A stretch of 64,000 nt of DNA from Halopolyspora algeriensis (GCF_003337235.1 NZ_QPJC01000002.1:186001-250000); one strand, 5' to 3'. Shown: positions 1-9,853, counted from the first letter of the stretch. Notes: generated by a model not told the origin, from the letters alone. Program-made: numbers and translations.

Positions 1-58
1 TGGCGTCCCAAACGGTTTCCACCGGATAGGGAACCACGTTTTCGCCGGCGAACTTCAT
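1..58 (-). CDS. CoxG-like SRPBCC protein, N-terminal fragment
   Basis: Only the first 19 codons lie in the window, reading MKFAGENVVPYPVETVWDA. This opening resembles the carbon monoxide dehydrogenase subunit G (CoxG/SRPBCC) family, whose members start with a short beta strand and then a P-x-x-x-V-W helix. The start codon overlaps the stop of the large hydroxylase subunit by four bases (ATGA), so it is the fourth gene of the operon. CoxG-type proteins are associated with maturation or membrane attachment of molybdenum hydroxylases. The family call rests on 19 residues and on context. Confidence 0.6.
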   Translation of the reverse strand, partial: MKFAGENVVPYPVETVWDA

Positions 59-2502
59 GCTGACTCCTCTCCTGACCCGTCCTGCTTCGGCGGGCGTGCT
101 GATGTGGTGCTGGTGTGCTCGGCGTGGCGCTGCCGAAGGTCGTACAGCTCCGCGGGGGATATCGGCATCGACGTGATGGAGAATCCCTCGGCGTTTTCGA
201 CGGCTGCCGCGATGGCCGCCGAGACAGGAATGACGCCTGCCTCGCCCGCTCCCTTGATCCCGAGCGGATTCAGCGGGGAGGGGGTTTCGAGATGGTCGAC
301 GTCGATCTCGCCGGGGATTTCGGTGACGTACGGCATCAAAAAGTCCATGAAGGACGCATTGAGTAGCTGGCCCGAGTCGTCGTATGCCATGCGCTCGTAC
401 AGCGCACCTCCGATGCCCTGTGCCATGCCGCCGTGGATCTGTCCCTCGACGATCATCGGATTGATCATCCGGCCGCAGTCGTGCACGATGGCGTAGCGCA
501 AGATCTTGATTTCTGCGGTTTCCGGGTCGGTTTCGACGATGGCGGCGTGCATGCCGGAGGCGAAGGTCGAACGGTTCGGCGAGTAGAAGTCACGCCCCTC
601 AAGGCCGGGCTCGTCGTCCTCGTCAACCGGCGGCTTGTCCTGATCTCCGACCGAGAACTGGGTCGCCGCCTGGGAGGCCTTGTCGAACGCGTAGCGCAGC
701 GGGTTGGACAGTACAGCGAGCGTGCCCAGCGCGATACTGTTGGACGGGCTGCCCTTCACCTGCACGGATCCGTCCACCATTTTCAGGTCGGCCTCGTCCG
801 CCTCGAGCGCGTCGGCCGCGAGTCGCAGGGCCTTCTCCTTCGCGCGCAGCGCCGCCAGGTGCATCGCCGAGCCGCTCATAACCGCGGCCCGGGACGCGAA
901 TGTGCCCACGGAGTACGACATCCGTCGCGTGTCGCCGGTGACGACCTCGACGTCCTCCATCGGTACGTCGAGTGTGTCCGCGACGACCTGCGCGAACGCC
1001 GTCTGATGACCTTGACCCTGGGTGGTGAGTCCGGTGGCGACCTTGACCTTGCCCGAGGTTTCCACGTGCACATGGGCCCCTTCGTAGGGACCGACGCCGG
1101 TGCCCTCGACGTAGCAGCCCAAGCCGATGCCCACGCGGCGACCTTCCGCCTCGGCCTCGGCCTTGAACTGTTCGAATTCGTCCCAGCCGATCAGCTTACG
1201 GATCTTCTCCAGCATGGCCGGGTAATCACCGGAGTCGTAGATCAGCGGGCGCCCGTCCTGGAAGATGAGGCCCTGGTCGTAGGGGAACTCATCCGGCTGG
1301 ATGAGATTGGCCGCGCGCACCGCGGTGCGGTCGAGTCCGAGGTGAGCGGCGATCGCGTCGATCGTGCGCTCCATCGCGAAGCAGCCTTGCGGTCGCCCTG
1401 CGCCACGGTAGGGCGTGACGATCACCGTGTTGGTGTAGAGGCTGTCGAAACGCACCCGGTAGTTGGCCGGCTTGTAGGGACCGAGCAGCTGGGTCGAGGT
1501 GATGATCGGCACGATGAGCCCATACGGCGTGTAGGCGCCGTTGTCGTGCCAGAACTCCACATCCAGCCCCTGGACGCGCCCCTGATCGTCGAACCCGACT
1601 CGGATGTGGTGTTCCTGCGCGCGCTCGTGCGCGGCGGAGATGAAGTGCTCTCGACGGTCCTCTGTGAACTTGACCGCCTGTCCCGTAACCTGTGCGGCCC
1701 GGGTGACCAGCAGGTCCTCCGGCCACGGATGATTGATCTTGACGCCGAAACCACCCCCGGTGTCTGGGCAGATGACGTCGACCTGGCCGAGGTCGAGTTC
1801 GAGTTTCGCGGCGACCGCGGCGCGCACCCCGGTCGATGCCTGGGTCGATGTCCACACCTGCAGCCTGCTGGTGTCGTGATCCCAGCGGGCGACGGTGCCG
1901 CGGCCTTCCAGAGGCATCGCCGCGCTGCGTTCGATGGAGAGATCGAGTTCGAGCACGTGCGGCGCGGCGTCGATCGCGGTGGGTGCGTCACCGACGTTCT
2001 GCTCCATCCGCGCGGCAACGTTGCCAGGGACGTCGTCGTGCACCAGATTCTCCGCCGCGCGTGCCGATTCGATGCCCACTACCGCGGGCAGCGGCTCATA
2101 GCTGACGCTGATGCGTCCGAGCGCGTCCTCGGCGAGGTAGCGATCGTCGGCGACAACGAAAGCGACCGCTTCGCCCACGTAGTTCACGGTGTCCTTGGCC
2201 AGCGTGTACTGAGTGCGCCCGTGGGTGAGCGCGGGATGCGGGATCAGCAGCGGTAGCGGTTCCGCCATGGCGCCCGCGAGATCCTCATGAGTCCACACCA
2301 GGTGGACGCCGTCCATGTCGATAACGTCACTGACGTCGATGTCGAGGATCCTGGCGTGTGCGTGCGGGCTGCGCAGTACCGCGGCATGCAGGGTCGCGGA
2401 TGGCGTGTCGACGAGGACGTCGTCGACGTAGCGGCCCTGACCGCGAAGGAAACGCTGGTCCTCGACCCGTGGTACTTTCTCGCCGAACAGTTGTGTGCTC
2501 AT
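55..2502 (-). CDS. Molybdenum hydroxylase large subunit, form II CoxL-like
   Basis: Large molybdopterin-binding subunit (815 aa) of a xanthine oxidase-family hydroxylase, which inserts a water-derived oxygen into its substrate at a Mo centre. It opens with the typical N-terminus (MSTQLFGEKVPRVEDQRFL). The active-site loop reads PYRGAGR, the form II signature, rather than the AYxCSFR of form I CO dehydrogenases. The C-terminal GAGE motif carries the expected catalytic glutamate. I chose the ATG at 2502 because it overlaps the small-subunit stop by four bases; an upstream extension would lie inside that gene. The substrate cannot be read from sequence. Form II enzymes are not proven to oxidise CO, and a heterocycle, purine or aldehyde is equally possible. 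Confidence 0.9.
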   Translation of the reverse strand: MSTQLFGEKVPRVEDQRFLRGQGRYVDDVLVDTPSATLHAAVLRSPHAHARILDIDVSDVIDMDGVHLVWTHEDLAGAMAEPLPLLIPHPALTHGRTQYTLAKDTVNYVGEAVAFVVADDRYLAEDALGRISVSYEPLPAVVGIESARAAENLVHDDVPGNVAARMEQNVGDAPTAIDAAPHVLELDLSIERSAAMPLEGRGTVARWDHDTSRLQVWTSTQASTGVRAAVAAKLELDLGQVDVICPDTGGGFGVKINHPWPEDLLVTRAAQVTGQAVKFTEDRREHFISAAHERAQEHHIRVGFDDQGRVQGLDVEFWHDNGAYTPYGLIVPIITSTQLLGPYKPANYRVRFDSLYTNTVIVTPYRGAGRPQGCFAMERTIDAIAAHLGLDRTAVRAANLIQPDEFPYDQGLIFQDGRPLIYDSGDYPAMLEKIRKLIGWDEFEQFKAEAEAEGRRVGIGLGCYVEGTGVGPYEGAHVHVETSGKVKVATGLTTQGQGHQTAFAQVVADTLDVPMEDVEVVTGDTRRMSYSVGTFASRAAVMSGSAMHLAALRAKEKALRLAADALEADEADLKMVDGSVQVKGSPSNSIALGTLAVLSNPLRYAFDKASQAATQFSVGDQDKPPVDEDDEPGLEGRDFYSPNRSTFASGMHAAIVETDPETAEIKILRYAIVHDCGRMINPMIVEGQIHGGMAQGIGGALYERMAYDDSGQLLNASFMDFLMPYVTEIPGEIDVDHLETPSPLNPLGIKGAGEAGVIPVSAAIAAAVENAEGFSITSMPISPAELYDLRQRHAEHTSTTSARPPKQDGSGEESA

Positions 2503-2993
2503 CGCGAATCCCTCTTCAGTTCGGCGGCACGATGCACCGCCCCGACGATGTTCTGGTACCCGGTGCACCGGCAGAGGTTGCCCGCGACCATTTCCCGCGC
2601 CTCATCGTCAGTCGGTGCGGGTTGCTGTTTCAATCCCGCCTCGATGGTTGTCATAAAGCCCGGCGTGCAGAACCCGCACTGCAGCCCGTGGCATTCCAGA
2701 AGCGCTTGCTGCACGCATCCCAGCGATCCGTCGGGATTGGTCAGTCCCTCCACGGTGGTGATCTCTTGGCCGTCCAGTGCGACCGCGAGTACGAGGCAGG
2801 ACCTGGTTGGCTTGCCGTCGATCAGAACGGTGCACGCCCCACAGACCCCGTGCTCGCAGCCCACATGCGTGCCGGTGAGTTTGAGGTCGTGCCGCAAGCA
2901 GTCACTGAGCAGTCTGCGGGCGGGCAGGTTGAGCCGATGCGGCACCCCGTTCACCGTCAGCAGCACGTCGTGTCGGGTCTCTGTTGATGTCAT
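2499..2993 (-). CDS. Molybdenum hydroxylase [2Fe-2S] small subunit, CoxS-like
   Basis: Iron-sulfur electron-transfer subunit of 164 aa, full length for the family. The N-terminal plant-type ferredoxin cluster uses C-x4-C-x2-C (CEHGVCGAC) plus a later Cys (RSC). The C-terminal helical cluster uses C-x2-C (CGFC) and C-x-C (CRC). It passes electrons from the Mo centre to the FAD subunit. Both neighbours overlap it by four bases, giving the order M-S-L with translational coupling. Confidence 0.94.
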   Translation of the reverse strand: MTSTETRHDVLLTVNGVPHRLNLPARRLLSDCLRHDLKLTGTHVGCEHGVCGACTVLIDGKPTRSCLVLAVALDGQEITTVEGLTNPDGSLGCVQQALLECHGLQCGFCTPGFMTTIEAGLKQQPAPTDDEAREMVAGNLCRCTGYQNIVGAVHRAAELKRDSR

Positions 2994-3898
2994 GCTTCGC
3001 TCCCTACGGCCGGGCGGGTGGCGGCTCGATGCGTCGCGTCGGAGAAGGCGGCGGCAACAACACGCTTGGCGAGTACGCGTGCCAGGTGTGCCCGGTAGGC
3101 TTCGGAGGCGTGTACGTCGGCCGCGGGATCGAGCGCGCCCATCGCGTGTTCGACGGCCGCTTCAAGGACCACCCGACCTTCCTGCGTGCTCAGCGACATT
3201 CCCGCGAGATGCTCGGTCAACTCGGCCACCACGGGGACGTCGTGCACGGACATGAACCCTGCCCGCGCCGAGCGGACGTGTCCGCCGTCGACCTCGACGA
3301 CTGCTCCGACGCCACACAGCGCGTAGTCGCCCTGGCGGCGCGCCACCTCCTCGAATGCGATACCGGTCATCGGCGGCAAGGCAGGGAAGAAAGCCTCCAC
3401 CGCGACCTCGTCGTGTTCCAGCGACGACTCCAGCGGACCGATGTAGAGAGACTCGGCGGGGATCGTGCGGCGTCCGCGCGGCCCGACGACATCCAGTGAA
3501 CCAGCCAGCAACAGCAGTATCAGCGGCATCTCGGCCGAGGCGTCGGCGTGCACGAGTGATCCGACGGTGGTGCCGCGATTGCGGATCGTGGCATGCCCGA
3601 CATGGCTCAGCGCGGCGGCGACCAGTGGCTGTACCTCACGGGCTGCGGTGTTGGCGAGGACATCGGCGTGCCGGGCGAGCGCGCCGAGGTGCACTCCGTC
3701 GGAGTCCGCACGTACCTCGTCGAGCCCCGCGATGCCGTTGATGTCGACAAGCAGACTCGGACCCGCCAGGCGCATCGACAGCAGCGGGATCAGGCTCTGC
3801 CCGCCCGCGAGGACCTTGCCGTCGCTGCTGCCCGCGAGTGCTTCGACGGCCTGCTCGATGCTGTCGGCGCGGACGTAGTTGAACGGGGCGGGTTTCAT
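2990..3898 (-). CDS. Molybdenum hydroxylase FAD subunit, CoxM-like
   Basis: FAD-binding subunit of 302 aa, first gene of the hydroxylase operon. It shows the two FAD-binding signatures of the family: AGGQSLIP around residue 32 and a T-x-G-S-L-x-H-A-D stretch (TTVGSLVHADASAE) near residue 110. The subunit accepts electrons from the [2Fe-2S] protein and passes them to an acceptor. No strong ribosome site precedes the ATG. The 293 bases upstream carry an unusual cluster of ATCACCC half-sites that may control the operon. Confidence 0.92.
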   Translation of the reverse strand: MKPAPFNYVRADSIEQAVEALAGSSDGKVLAGGQSLIPLLSMRLAGPSLLVDINGIAGLDEVRADSDGVHLGALARHADVLANTAAREVQPLVAAALSHVGHATIRNRGTTVGSLVHADASAEMPLILLLLAGSLDVVGPRGRRTIPAESLYIGPLESSLEHDEVAVEAFFPALPPMTGIAFEEVARRQGDYALCGVGAVVEVDGGHVRSARAGFMSVHDVPVVAELTEHLAGMSLSTQEGRVVLEAAVEHAMGALDPAADVHASEAYRAHLARVLAKRVVAAAFSDATHRAATRPAVGSEA

Positions 3899-4191
3899 GT
3901 CGCCGCCACCACCTTGTGGTTGCGGGCGGGGAACGAAGTTCGGAGAGTAAACGGCTCAGGCATGGCACCCTGGTCTTTCGGATTCCTGGTGTTTCGCGCA
4001 TCGTGTCGTGGATCACGGAACACGGCGTTTCCAGTGACCGTAGGGCCGTATGTGGTGGCGGTCACCACCCTGCTGAGGTGGTTCCACACCACACGAGAGC
4101 GGGCCGATATCACCCCAACGGGGTGATGACGATCACCCGCCGTTGAGGCTCACTGTTGGCAGCCGTCGCAAGGCCCCGCAGGGAGTCCCAA
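3899..4191. promoter_or_regulatory. Regulatory interval upstream of the cox-like operon
   Basis: This 293-base gap separates the end of the LuxR-type regulator gene from coxM, both on the minus strand, and should contain the operon promoter. I see no convincing gene in it. Its distinctive part is the half-site cluster at 4109-4138, listed separately. A short open frame at 3895-4113 lacks a ribosome site and is probably not a gene. Confidence 0.4.
4109..4138. promoter_or_regulatory. Three alternating ATCACCC half-sites, likely operator
   Basis: ATCACCCC (4109-4116) and GGGGTGAT (4120-4127) form a perfect 8-bp inverted repeat with a 3-base centre. GGGTGAT (4121-4127) pairs again with ATCACCC (4132-4138) across 4 bases. 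Half-sites therefore recur about every 11-12 bp with alternating orientation, roughly one helical turn. The site is 211-240 bases upstream of coxM and just past the end of the LuxR gene. It could bind that regulator. A terminator is the alternative, but no T-run follows in the minus-strand direction. Confidence 0.45.
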
Positions 4192-6954
4192 CTAGAGCAA
4201 GCCGAGGGATCGGCCTCGCTCCACGGCGCCGCGCCGACTGCCGACACCCAGCTTCCGATACAGGCTGCGGAGATGAGATTTGAGCGTATTCACGGAAACG
4301 AACATCGCCGCGCTGATCTCCGGGAGGGTGGCGAGCCCGTCCAACGCCTGCAGCACTTCGAGTTCGCGTTCGGTGGGCGGTTCCTCGACATCGACGCCGC
4401 CGGCATGCAGCTGCGGGCCCGCGTTCACCGGCCATAACGATGTGGCTCGTGCGCGGATGAGGTCGGTGAAATCCCGATGAGGGCTGCCGTTGCGTTCGGC
4501 GGCGCTCAGCAGCCTGGCAACGGGCTTTCCGAACTGCAGGAACGGCTGCACCAATTGTTCAGGCGCGGCCACTTGAATCGCCTCGGCTGCGGTCGTCACG
4601 GCCGCCTGCTCATTACCGCCTTGCAGCTGTAGCAGTGCCAGCAAAACGATTGCTTGCAGCCGCTGGTCGGTCAGGCCCTGCCCGATCCGGATGGCCGGGT
4701 CCAGCAACTGGATAGCCGGCTCCGGCTGACCGTCGCTTGCCAGTAACTCGGCTTTGGCGATCGTCAGGTGCACGGGACCGCCGGGGTCGTCGGGATACTC
4801 CTCGAGCAGGGCGCGTGCTTCGGCGACATCCCCGATCGCCAACCGCAGACGCGCGCGTTCCACGAGCAGGTAGTCGGCGAAGACGTAGCGCGCCCGCAGG
4901 CGGGCCATGACCTGCGCCGCGGACTCGAGCATGGCTAGCGCGTCACGTTTTCGCCCCTTGAGCCCGACGATCAGACCTCGCACGAGCAGTACTGTCGTGC
5001 TGACGGCCGCGTCCTGCCTGCGCACCGCGACGCTCGCGCCGTCGAGATACTGTTCCGCGAGGTCGAGATCGCCGCGCATATATGCCGCCCAGCCCAGGGC
5101 GTGCCACAGTTCGGCCGCCGCACCGGTGAACTCCCAGCCGTGCTCGCGCACCAGCGTGAGCGCATCGTCGGCTTCCCGCAATGCGTCCGTGATGCGGTTC
5201 TGCGGTGTCAGCACGCCGACGAGCTGCCCTCGGCAGCCGAGTTGCACGTAGGCCCGCCCATTATCGAGTGCCACGGAAAGAGCTTCCCGCAGATGTGCCT
5301 CCGAATCGGTACGTCGACCGGCCCAGAATTCGGTGACACCAAGCTGTTGCAGCGCAAGTGCCTGCAGGTCGCTCGCCGTGGCACTGCCGCGGTACTCATC
5401 CGATTCGGACAGCGCGATCAACCGCCGTGCGATGCACACCGCCGCGACGAGATCGCCCGCGAGGCGAGCGCGTTCCAGCGCGACAACAAGTGCGGGCGCC
5501 GAGGAAGGGGACTCGGTGCCCGCCTCGTCGATGAGTTTTTCGATCCCGGCCGGTTTGGCGGGTTCGTGGGCCGCGGCCTCCATTCGCTGTGTCACGGGGA
5601 CAGCTGCCGGGCCGGTGTAGGAGTCGAACCCCGCCCCGGTCAGTGCACTGTCCGTCGTGTTGTGGTTCCCGTCGCCGAGCGCGAGCCCAACCGCGGTGCG
5701 CACGTCCGCCAGCTCTGATCCGGCGACGCGCTCGGCCGGTAGCCGGTCGATCAGCTCGCGCAGCGTCATCAGCTTGCCGTCGAGATACATCGACAGCCAG
5801 CGGTCGCCAAGGAGGTTCTCCGCCGGAGCCCAGTCCTCGGCGCGCACCGCGTGGTCGAAGGCTTCCGAGGGCATGTCGTGTGCCGCGTACCAGGAAGACG
5901 CCGACCGATGCAGCTTGCGGACGGCGTTGGAGCCGAGACGATCGAGTCTGCTGCGTAGCAGTTCCCCAAGCATGGGGTGGTAGCGGAACCAGACCTGGCG
6001 CGGGTTCTCCGCGGTGGTGAACAGGTTATGTCGCGCCATCCAACGCAGCAGCTCCATGCTGTCGTCTCGGCCCGTCAGCTCCGCCGCGAGGTCGCCGGTC
6101 AGCCTGCCACAGATTGACGTCTTCAGCAGGAAGTCTTCCACGTCGGGCGGGAGCCTGGACAGCACCTCCGCCATGAGGTACTCGGCGACCTCCATGTGCT
6201 CCCCGCCGAACTCGTGGAGCAGATCTTCGGCGGGCAACCCGTCCAGCAACGACAGCGCCGCGAGCCGCAATCCGGCCGACCAGCCCTCGGTGCGCTCACA
6301 AAGGACGGACGCGACCTGTTCCGGAATGTCGACGCCGGATTCGGCGAGCATGGCAGCCGATTCGCCGAATGTGAACGCCAGATCCTTACCGGTGAGCGCA
6401 TAGACCTTGTGCTCGACACGAAGCCGCGCCATCGGGAGTGTCGGTAGGTAGCGGCCGGACAAAACCAGCCGAACCTGTGGGGGCAGGTGTTGCACCAGCC
6501 GAACAAGTTCCGACTCCACAGCCGAACGTTCGAACAGGTGCACGTCGTCGAGTACCAACAGCAGTGGTTCCTCGATCGCCAGCAGTGCTTCGACGACCGG
6601 CGCGACCGAGTCCACCGCGCCGCCCGCGGCGCGGTCCCTGGTGCGGGCACGTGCCACGGCGGACATAACGGCAGGCCAGAACAGCCGCGGATCCGTGTCC
6701 GAGTGTTCGACGGTGAGCCACGCGCAGCTCAGCGAGCATTCCGGTGAGCGAACCCAGGACGTCAGGAGCTGTGTCTTGCCCCAGCCTGCCGGGCCGGTCA
6801 CCGTCGTGATCGGGTAGGCCGTGGCTTCGCCGAGGCGGTGGAACAAGCGGGAACGGTTGACGACTCCGCTGGGCAGTTCGGGCACCCTCGTGCGGTCGAA
6901 GAGGTCACCAGGTGCTCCGGCCTCGACGGAGCGAACCTCGGTGTCGTGCCGCAT
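4192..6954 (-). CDS. Large ATP-binding LuxR-family (MalT/LAL-type) regulator
   Basis: Transcription activator of 920 aa. The N-terminus has an STAND-type ATPase with a Walker A motif (GPAGWGKT) near residue 50 and a Walker B-like LLLVLDDVH. The middle is a long alpha-helical TPR-like sensor. The C-terminus is a LuxR HTH (TERELEVLQAL, then SVNTLKSHLRSLYRKLGV). MalT-type proteins bind ATP and an inducer, oligomerise and activate catabolic operons. I chose the ATG at 6954 because GGAGG sits four bases upstream; an in-frame start 14 codons earlier has no such site. It lies upstream of the hydroxylase operon on the same strand, so that operon is its likely target. Confidence 0.9.
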   Translation of the reverse strand: MRHDTEVRSVEAGAPGDLFDRTRVPELPSGVVNRSRLFHRLGEATAYPITTVTGPAGWGKTQLLTSWVRSPECSLSCAWLTVEHSDTDPRLFWPAVMSAVARARTRDRAAGGAVDSVAPVVEALLAIEEPLLLVLDDVHLFERSAVESELVRLVQHLPPQVRLVLSGRYLPTLPMARLRVEHKVYALTGKDLAFTFGESAAMLAESGVDIPEQVASVLCERTEGWSAGLRLAALSLLDGLPAEDLLHEFGGEHMEVAEYLMAEVLSRLPPDVEDFLLKTSICGRLTGDLAAELTGRDDSMELLRWMARHNLFTTAENPRQVWFRYHPMLGELLRSRLDRLGSNAVRKLHRSASSWYAAHDMPSEAFDHAVRAEDWAPAENLLGDRWLSMYLDGKLMTLRELIDRLPAERVAGSELADVRTAVGLALGDGNHNTTDSALTGAGFDSYTGPAAVPVTQRMEAAAHEPAKPAGIEKLIDEAGTESPSSAPALVVALERARLAGDLVAAVCIARRLIALSESDEYRGSATASDLQALALQQLGVTEFWAGRRTDSEAHLREALSVALDNGRAYVQLGCRGQLVGVLTPQNRITDALREADDALTLVREHGWEFTGAAAELWHALGWAAYMRGDLDLAEQYLDGASVAVRRQDAAVSTTVLLVRGLIVGLKGRKRDALAMLESAAQVMARLRARYVFADYLLVERARLRLAIGDVAEARALLEEYPDDPGGPVHLTIAKAELLASDGQPEPAIQLLDPAIRIGQGLTDQRLQAIVLLALLQLQGGNEQAAVTTAAEAIQVAAPEQLVQPFLQFGKPVARLLSAAERNGSPHRDFTDLIRARATSLWPVNAGPQLHAGGVDVEEPPTERELEVLQALDGLATLPEISAAMFVSVNTLKSHLRSLYRKLGVGSRRGAVERGRSLGLL

Positions 6955-7141
6955 CCAGCCTCCACTTCTTCCGGTCGGCACGGGCAAGGGCCGCACACCG
7001 TCCGTGCACCGGATATCAGCCGAGGGGAGCGCACCTGCCTCGTCGCATTCGGCGCGCTTTCAGCCTACGCTCGCCGTCCCGGCGCCGGAAAGCCGTTGAG
7101 TGCAGCGCAGACCTGCCTTGTGGCAACCGGTAGCGCTCGCG

Positions 7142-8311
7142 CTACGTCGGGTCGTCGGCGACCCATTCCCGAACTGCCTGGGTGTGCTGACCCAACGTGG
7201 GAGGAGGGAGGTGCTCGCTGCGCCCGCCCGAGTAGGGCTGGGAGTCGAACCGCAGCGGCGAACCGGGCAAACCCAGCTGGCCCTGTGTGGCATGCTCGAC
7301 TTCGAGTAGCAAACCCTGCGAGCGGGTCTGGTGCCAGTCGTAAACCTCGTCCAGCGAACGTACCTTGCCGCTCGGTATCCCTGCAGCGGCGAATTTCTCC
7401 AGCCATGCCTCGGCGGGTTCGCCGCGGAAGTGCTTCTCCAGCAGCTCGCAGAGAAGGTCATGGTTGGCTACCCGATCGGGGTTCGTGGCGAATCGCGCAT
7501 CGTCGGCGTCAATGCCGACGACCGAGCACAGGGCCTGCCACAAGCCTTCCGATCCGCAGGCGATTTGGATGGGGCCGGTGGCCGTGGCAAACATGCCATA
7601 CGGCGCGATCGACGGATGGTGATCGCCTGCCGGGGCGGGCACCTCGCCCGCGACCGTGGCGCGGGTTCCCTGGAAGGCGTGCACACCCACGATCGAGGCC
7701 AGCAGCGACGTCCGCACGACACGGCCACGCCCGGTCCGCGTGCGCTCGTGCAACGCGCCAAGGACACCGAACGCACCGTTCATCCCTGCGAGCAGATCCG
7801 CGATCGGCACGCCGACCTTGGTCGGCTGGTCCGAGCCGGTCAGCGACATCAACCCGCCCTCACCCTGGGCGATCTGGTCGTAACCGGAGCGGTGCGCCTC
7901 CGGCCCGTCGTGGCCGAAACCGGTGATCGAGAGGATCACCAGCCGCGGGTTGAGTTCGTGGAGCTCCTCGACACCGAATCCCAGGCGCTCCAGCACTCCG
8001 ACGCGGAAGTTCTCCAACAGCACATCGGCTTTGCGCACCAGCTTGCGCAGCACATCGGCGTCCTCGGCGGCCTTGAGGTCGAGGGTGATCGACTCCTTGT
8101 TGCGGTTGGCCGCCAGGAAGTACGTCGCGACCCGTTCGTCGTCTTCGCCGACAAACGGAGGTCCCCAGTTTCGGGTGTCGTCTCCGGAGGGGGACTCGAC
8201 CTTGATCACGCGCGCGCCGAGGTCGCCGAGCATCATCGCGGCCTGCGGGCCGGACAGCGCGCGGGTCAGATCGACGACCACAAGGTCCGAAAGCGGTCCA
8301 TCGGTCGTCAT
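7142..8311 (-). CDS. Class III CoA-transferase, CaiB/BaiF family
   Basis: Protein of 389 aa, normal for family III CoA-transferases, which move CoA between carboxylic acids through an aspartyl-CoA thioester. The N-terminal signature (DLTRALSGPQAAMMLGDLGA, then VIKVESP) and LLENFR are clear. The likely catalytic aspartate is in SGYDQIAQG. The gene follows the amidase with a one-base stop/start overlap (TGATG) and has GGAGGT nine bases before its ATG. Context suggests amide hydrolysis followed by CoA activation of the released acid. The specific substrate is unknown. Confidence 0.92.
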   Translation of the reverse strand: MTTDGPLSDLVVVDLTRALSGPQAAMMLGDLGARVIKVESPSGDDTRNWGPPFVGEDDERVATYFLAANRNKESITLDLKAAEDADVLRKLVRKADVLLENFRVGVLERLGFGVEELHELNPRLVILSITGFGHDGPEAHRSGYDQIAQGEGGLMSLTGSDQPTKVGVPIADLLAGMNGAFGVLGALHERTRTGRGRVVRTSLLASIVGVHAFQGTRATVAGEVPAPAGDHHPSIAPYGMFATATGPIQIACGSEGLWQALCSVVGIDADDARFATNPDRVANHDLLCELLEKHFRGEPAEAWLEKFAAAGIPSGKVRSLDEVYDWHQTRSQGLLLEVEHATQGQLGLPGSPLRFDSQPYSGGRSEHLPPPTLGQHTQAVREWVADDPT

Positions 8312-9732
8312 CAGGAATGCACCTCCGTCCCATTGAGCGCGGAATTCTCCAGTAGCTCCGCTACCGCGAGGGCAACGTCTTCGCGGCCGGGGCGAGCGAC
8401 GACCTGCACCCCGATCGGGCGTTCGTCGGGTAGCGCTCCGACTGTCGCGACAGCGGCGGGAAGCCCCAGAAGCGTCACCGCGCGGCAAGCTGACACGATC
8501 TGCCAGCCATCGAGCGTCTGGCCCTCGACGTCTACTTCCCACGCTTCCGTCGCCGGTGCCGCCACACTGGAGACCGGCAGGATCAGCACATCGGCCATCT
8601 GCGCCAGGAACGTGTCGCGAAGCTCGCGAACCCGGCCCCACAGCCGCTCGACGTGCTCGCGGCTGACCGGTCGCACGCTCGCCAGCAGTTGCCGCACCAC
8701 CGGCCCGAACTCCTCGGGTGCTGCCAGCGCGCGGATACCGTCCTGCTGATCGGTCGCGCGGAGTTCGCTGAACAGCGGGTCCGCAGCTGTCAACGTTTCC
8801 GGCCGGTCGTGCACCACGCTCGCGACCCGATCGGCCAGAGATGATGCGGCCTGTGCCACGGCGGCCCGGATCCGGGCGTCCACCGGCATCGTGCCCTCGT
8901 CGTCGCACCAGCCGACCCGCAGCCCGGAAACATCCGGCGTGCCGAGTGACTCGCCGAGCAGCACCTCGGAAAGCAGCCGAACATCGGCGATGGTTCGCGC
9001 GATCGGTCCGACGACCTGCAACTGGCCCTGCGCGGAATCAGCATCGAGCTCGGGGTGTTGACCGGGCACAAGGCCCGGCAGCTGACCGTCGGCGGGGACC
9101 CGGCCGACGCCGGGTCGAAGCGAGGCGATGCCGGTGCAGTGCGCGGGCCACCGAACGGACCCGCCGAAGTCCGTTCCCATGCCGAACGCGCTCATGCCGG
9201 AGGCCACGGCCGCCGACTCACCACCGCTGGAGCCGCCGGGGGAGAGGCGCTGGTGCGGCGCGATCGGGTTGATCGTGTACCCGTGTGTCGGGCTCCACGT
9301 CTGGGTGGACAGCGCGAACTCGGGTGTGTTCGTCTTGCCGAGGCAGATCGCGCCCGCCGTGCGTAACCGAGCCACGGCTGTGGCATCCTGCTCGGCCCGC
9401 ACACCGGCCATCGCCGGGCTGCCGGCCTGAAGCGGCAACCCGCTGACCGCGATCACATCCTTCACGCTGAACGGCACCCCGGCCAGCGGAGGAACCTCCT
9501 CGCCCGCGGACAACGCATCGTCGACGGCGCGAGCGGCAGCGAGCGCCTGATCATCAACGACAGCGGTGAACGCGTTGAGATCGGTATTGAGGGCAGCGAC
9601 TCGCCGCAGGTGTTCGGAGACCACGTCTGTCGCGGTGACGACGCGGCGGCGCACCAGGTCGGCGATCTGCCGAGCGGGCAGCCCGGTTGTGGTGACAGCG
9701 GCCTCCCGGCCCACGTCAGAGCTGGTACTCAT
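8311..9732 (-). CDS. Amidase signature family hydrolase
   Basis: Enzyme of 473 aa that hydrolyses amide bonds with a Ser-cisSer-Lys triad. The lysine is in SVKDVI, the central serine in [15 protein letters not shown] and the nucleophile region in GTDFGGSVR. The reading frame stays open upstream into P450-derived sequence, but GGGAG four bases before the ATG at 9732 fixes the start. It is coupled to the CoA-transferase. A GatA-type role is unlikely because no gatB or gatC is nearby. Cyclic imide, nitrile-derived amide or carbamate substrates are all possible. Confidence 0.9.
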   Translation of the reverse strand: MSTSSDVGREAAVTTTGLPARQIADLVRRRVVTATDVVSEHLRRVAALNTDLNAFTAVVDDQALAAARAVDDALSAGEEVPPLAGVPFSVKDVIAVSGLPLQAGSPAMAGVRAEQDATAVARLRTAGAICLGKTNTPEFALSTQTWSPTHGYTINPIAPHQRLSPGGSSGGESAAVASGMSAFGMGTDFGGSVRWPAHCTGIASLRPGVGRVPADGQLPGLVPGQHPELDADSAQGQLQVVGPIARTIADVRLLSEVLLGESLGTPDVSGLRVGWCDDEGTMPVDARIRAAVAQAASSLADRVASVVHDRPETLTAADPLFSELRATDQQDGIRALAAPEEFGPVVRQLLASVRPVSREHVERLWGRVRELRDTFLAQMADVLILPVSSVAAPATEAWEVDVEGQTLDGWQIVSACRAVTLLGLPAAVATVGALPDERPIGVQVVARPGREDVALAVAELLENSALNGTEVHS

Positions 9733-9853
9733 GGCACTCCCGAAGTTCGGCTCACAACTCGTGTAGCCACGGTAAGAACCATGCGTGCACCAGCGAACCG
9801 GCAAGAATCGCCATAACTCGGCACTCCCGCTGGGCAAAGTTTGCCAAGTCGCT

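Noticed and set aside
433-2256. Plus-strand 607-codon frame opposite the coxL-like gene
   Set aside because: Shadow of the molybdenum hydroxylase gene; no domain and no ribosome site.
55-3898. Calling the operon a true aerobic CO dehydrogenase
   Set aside because: The active-site loop is PYRGAGR (form II), not AYxCSFR, so CO oxidation cannot be claimed.
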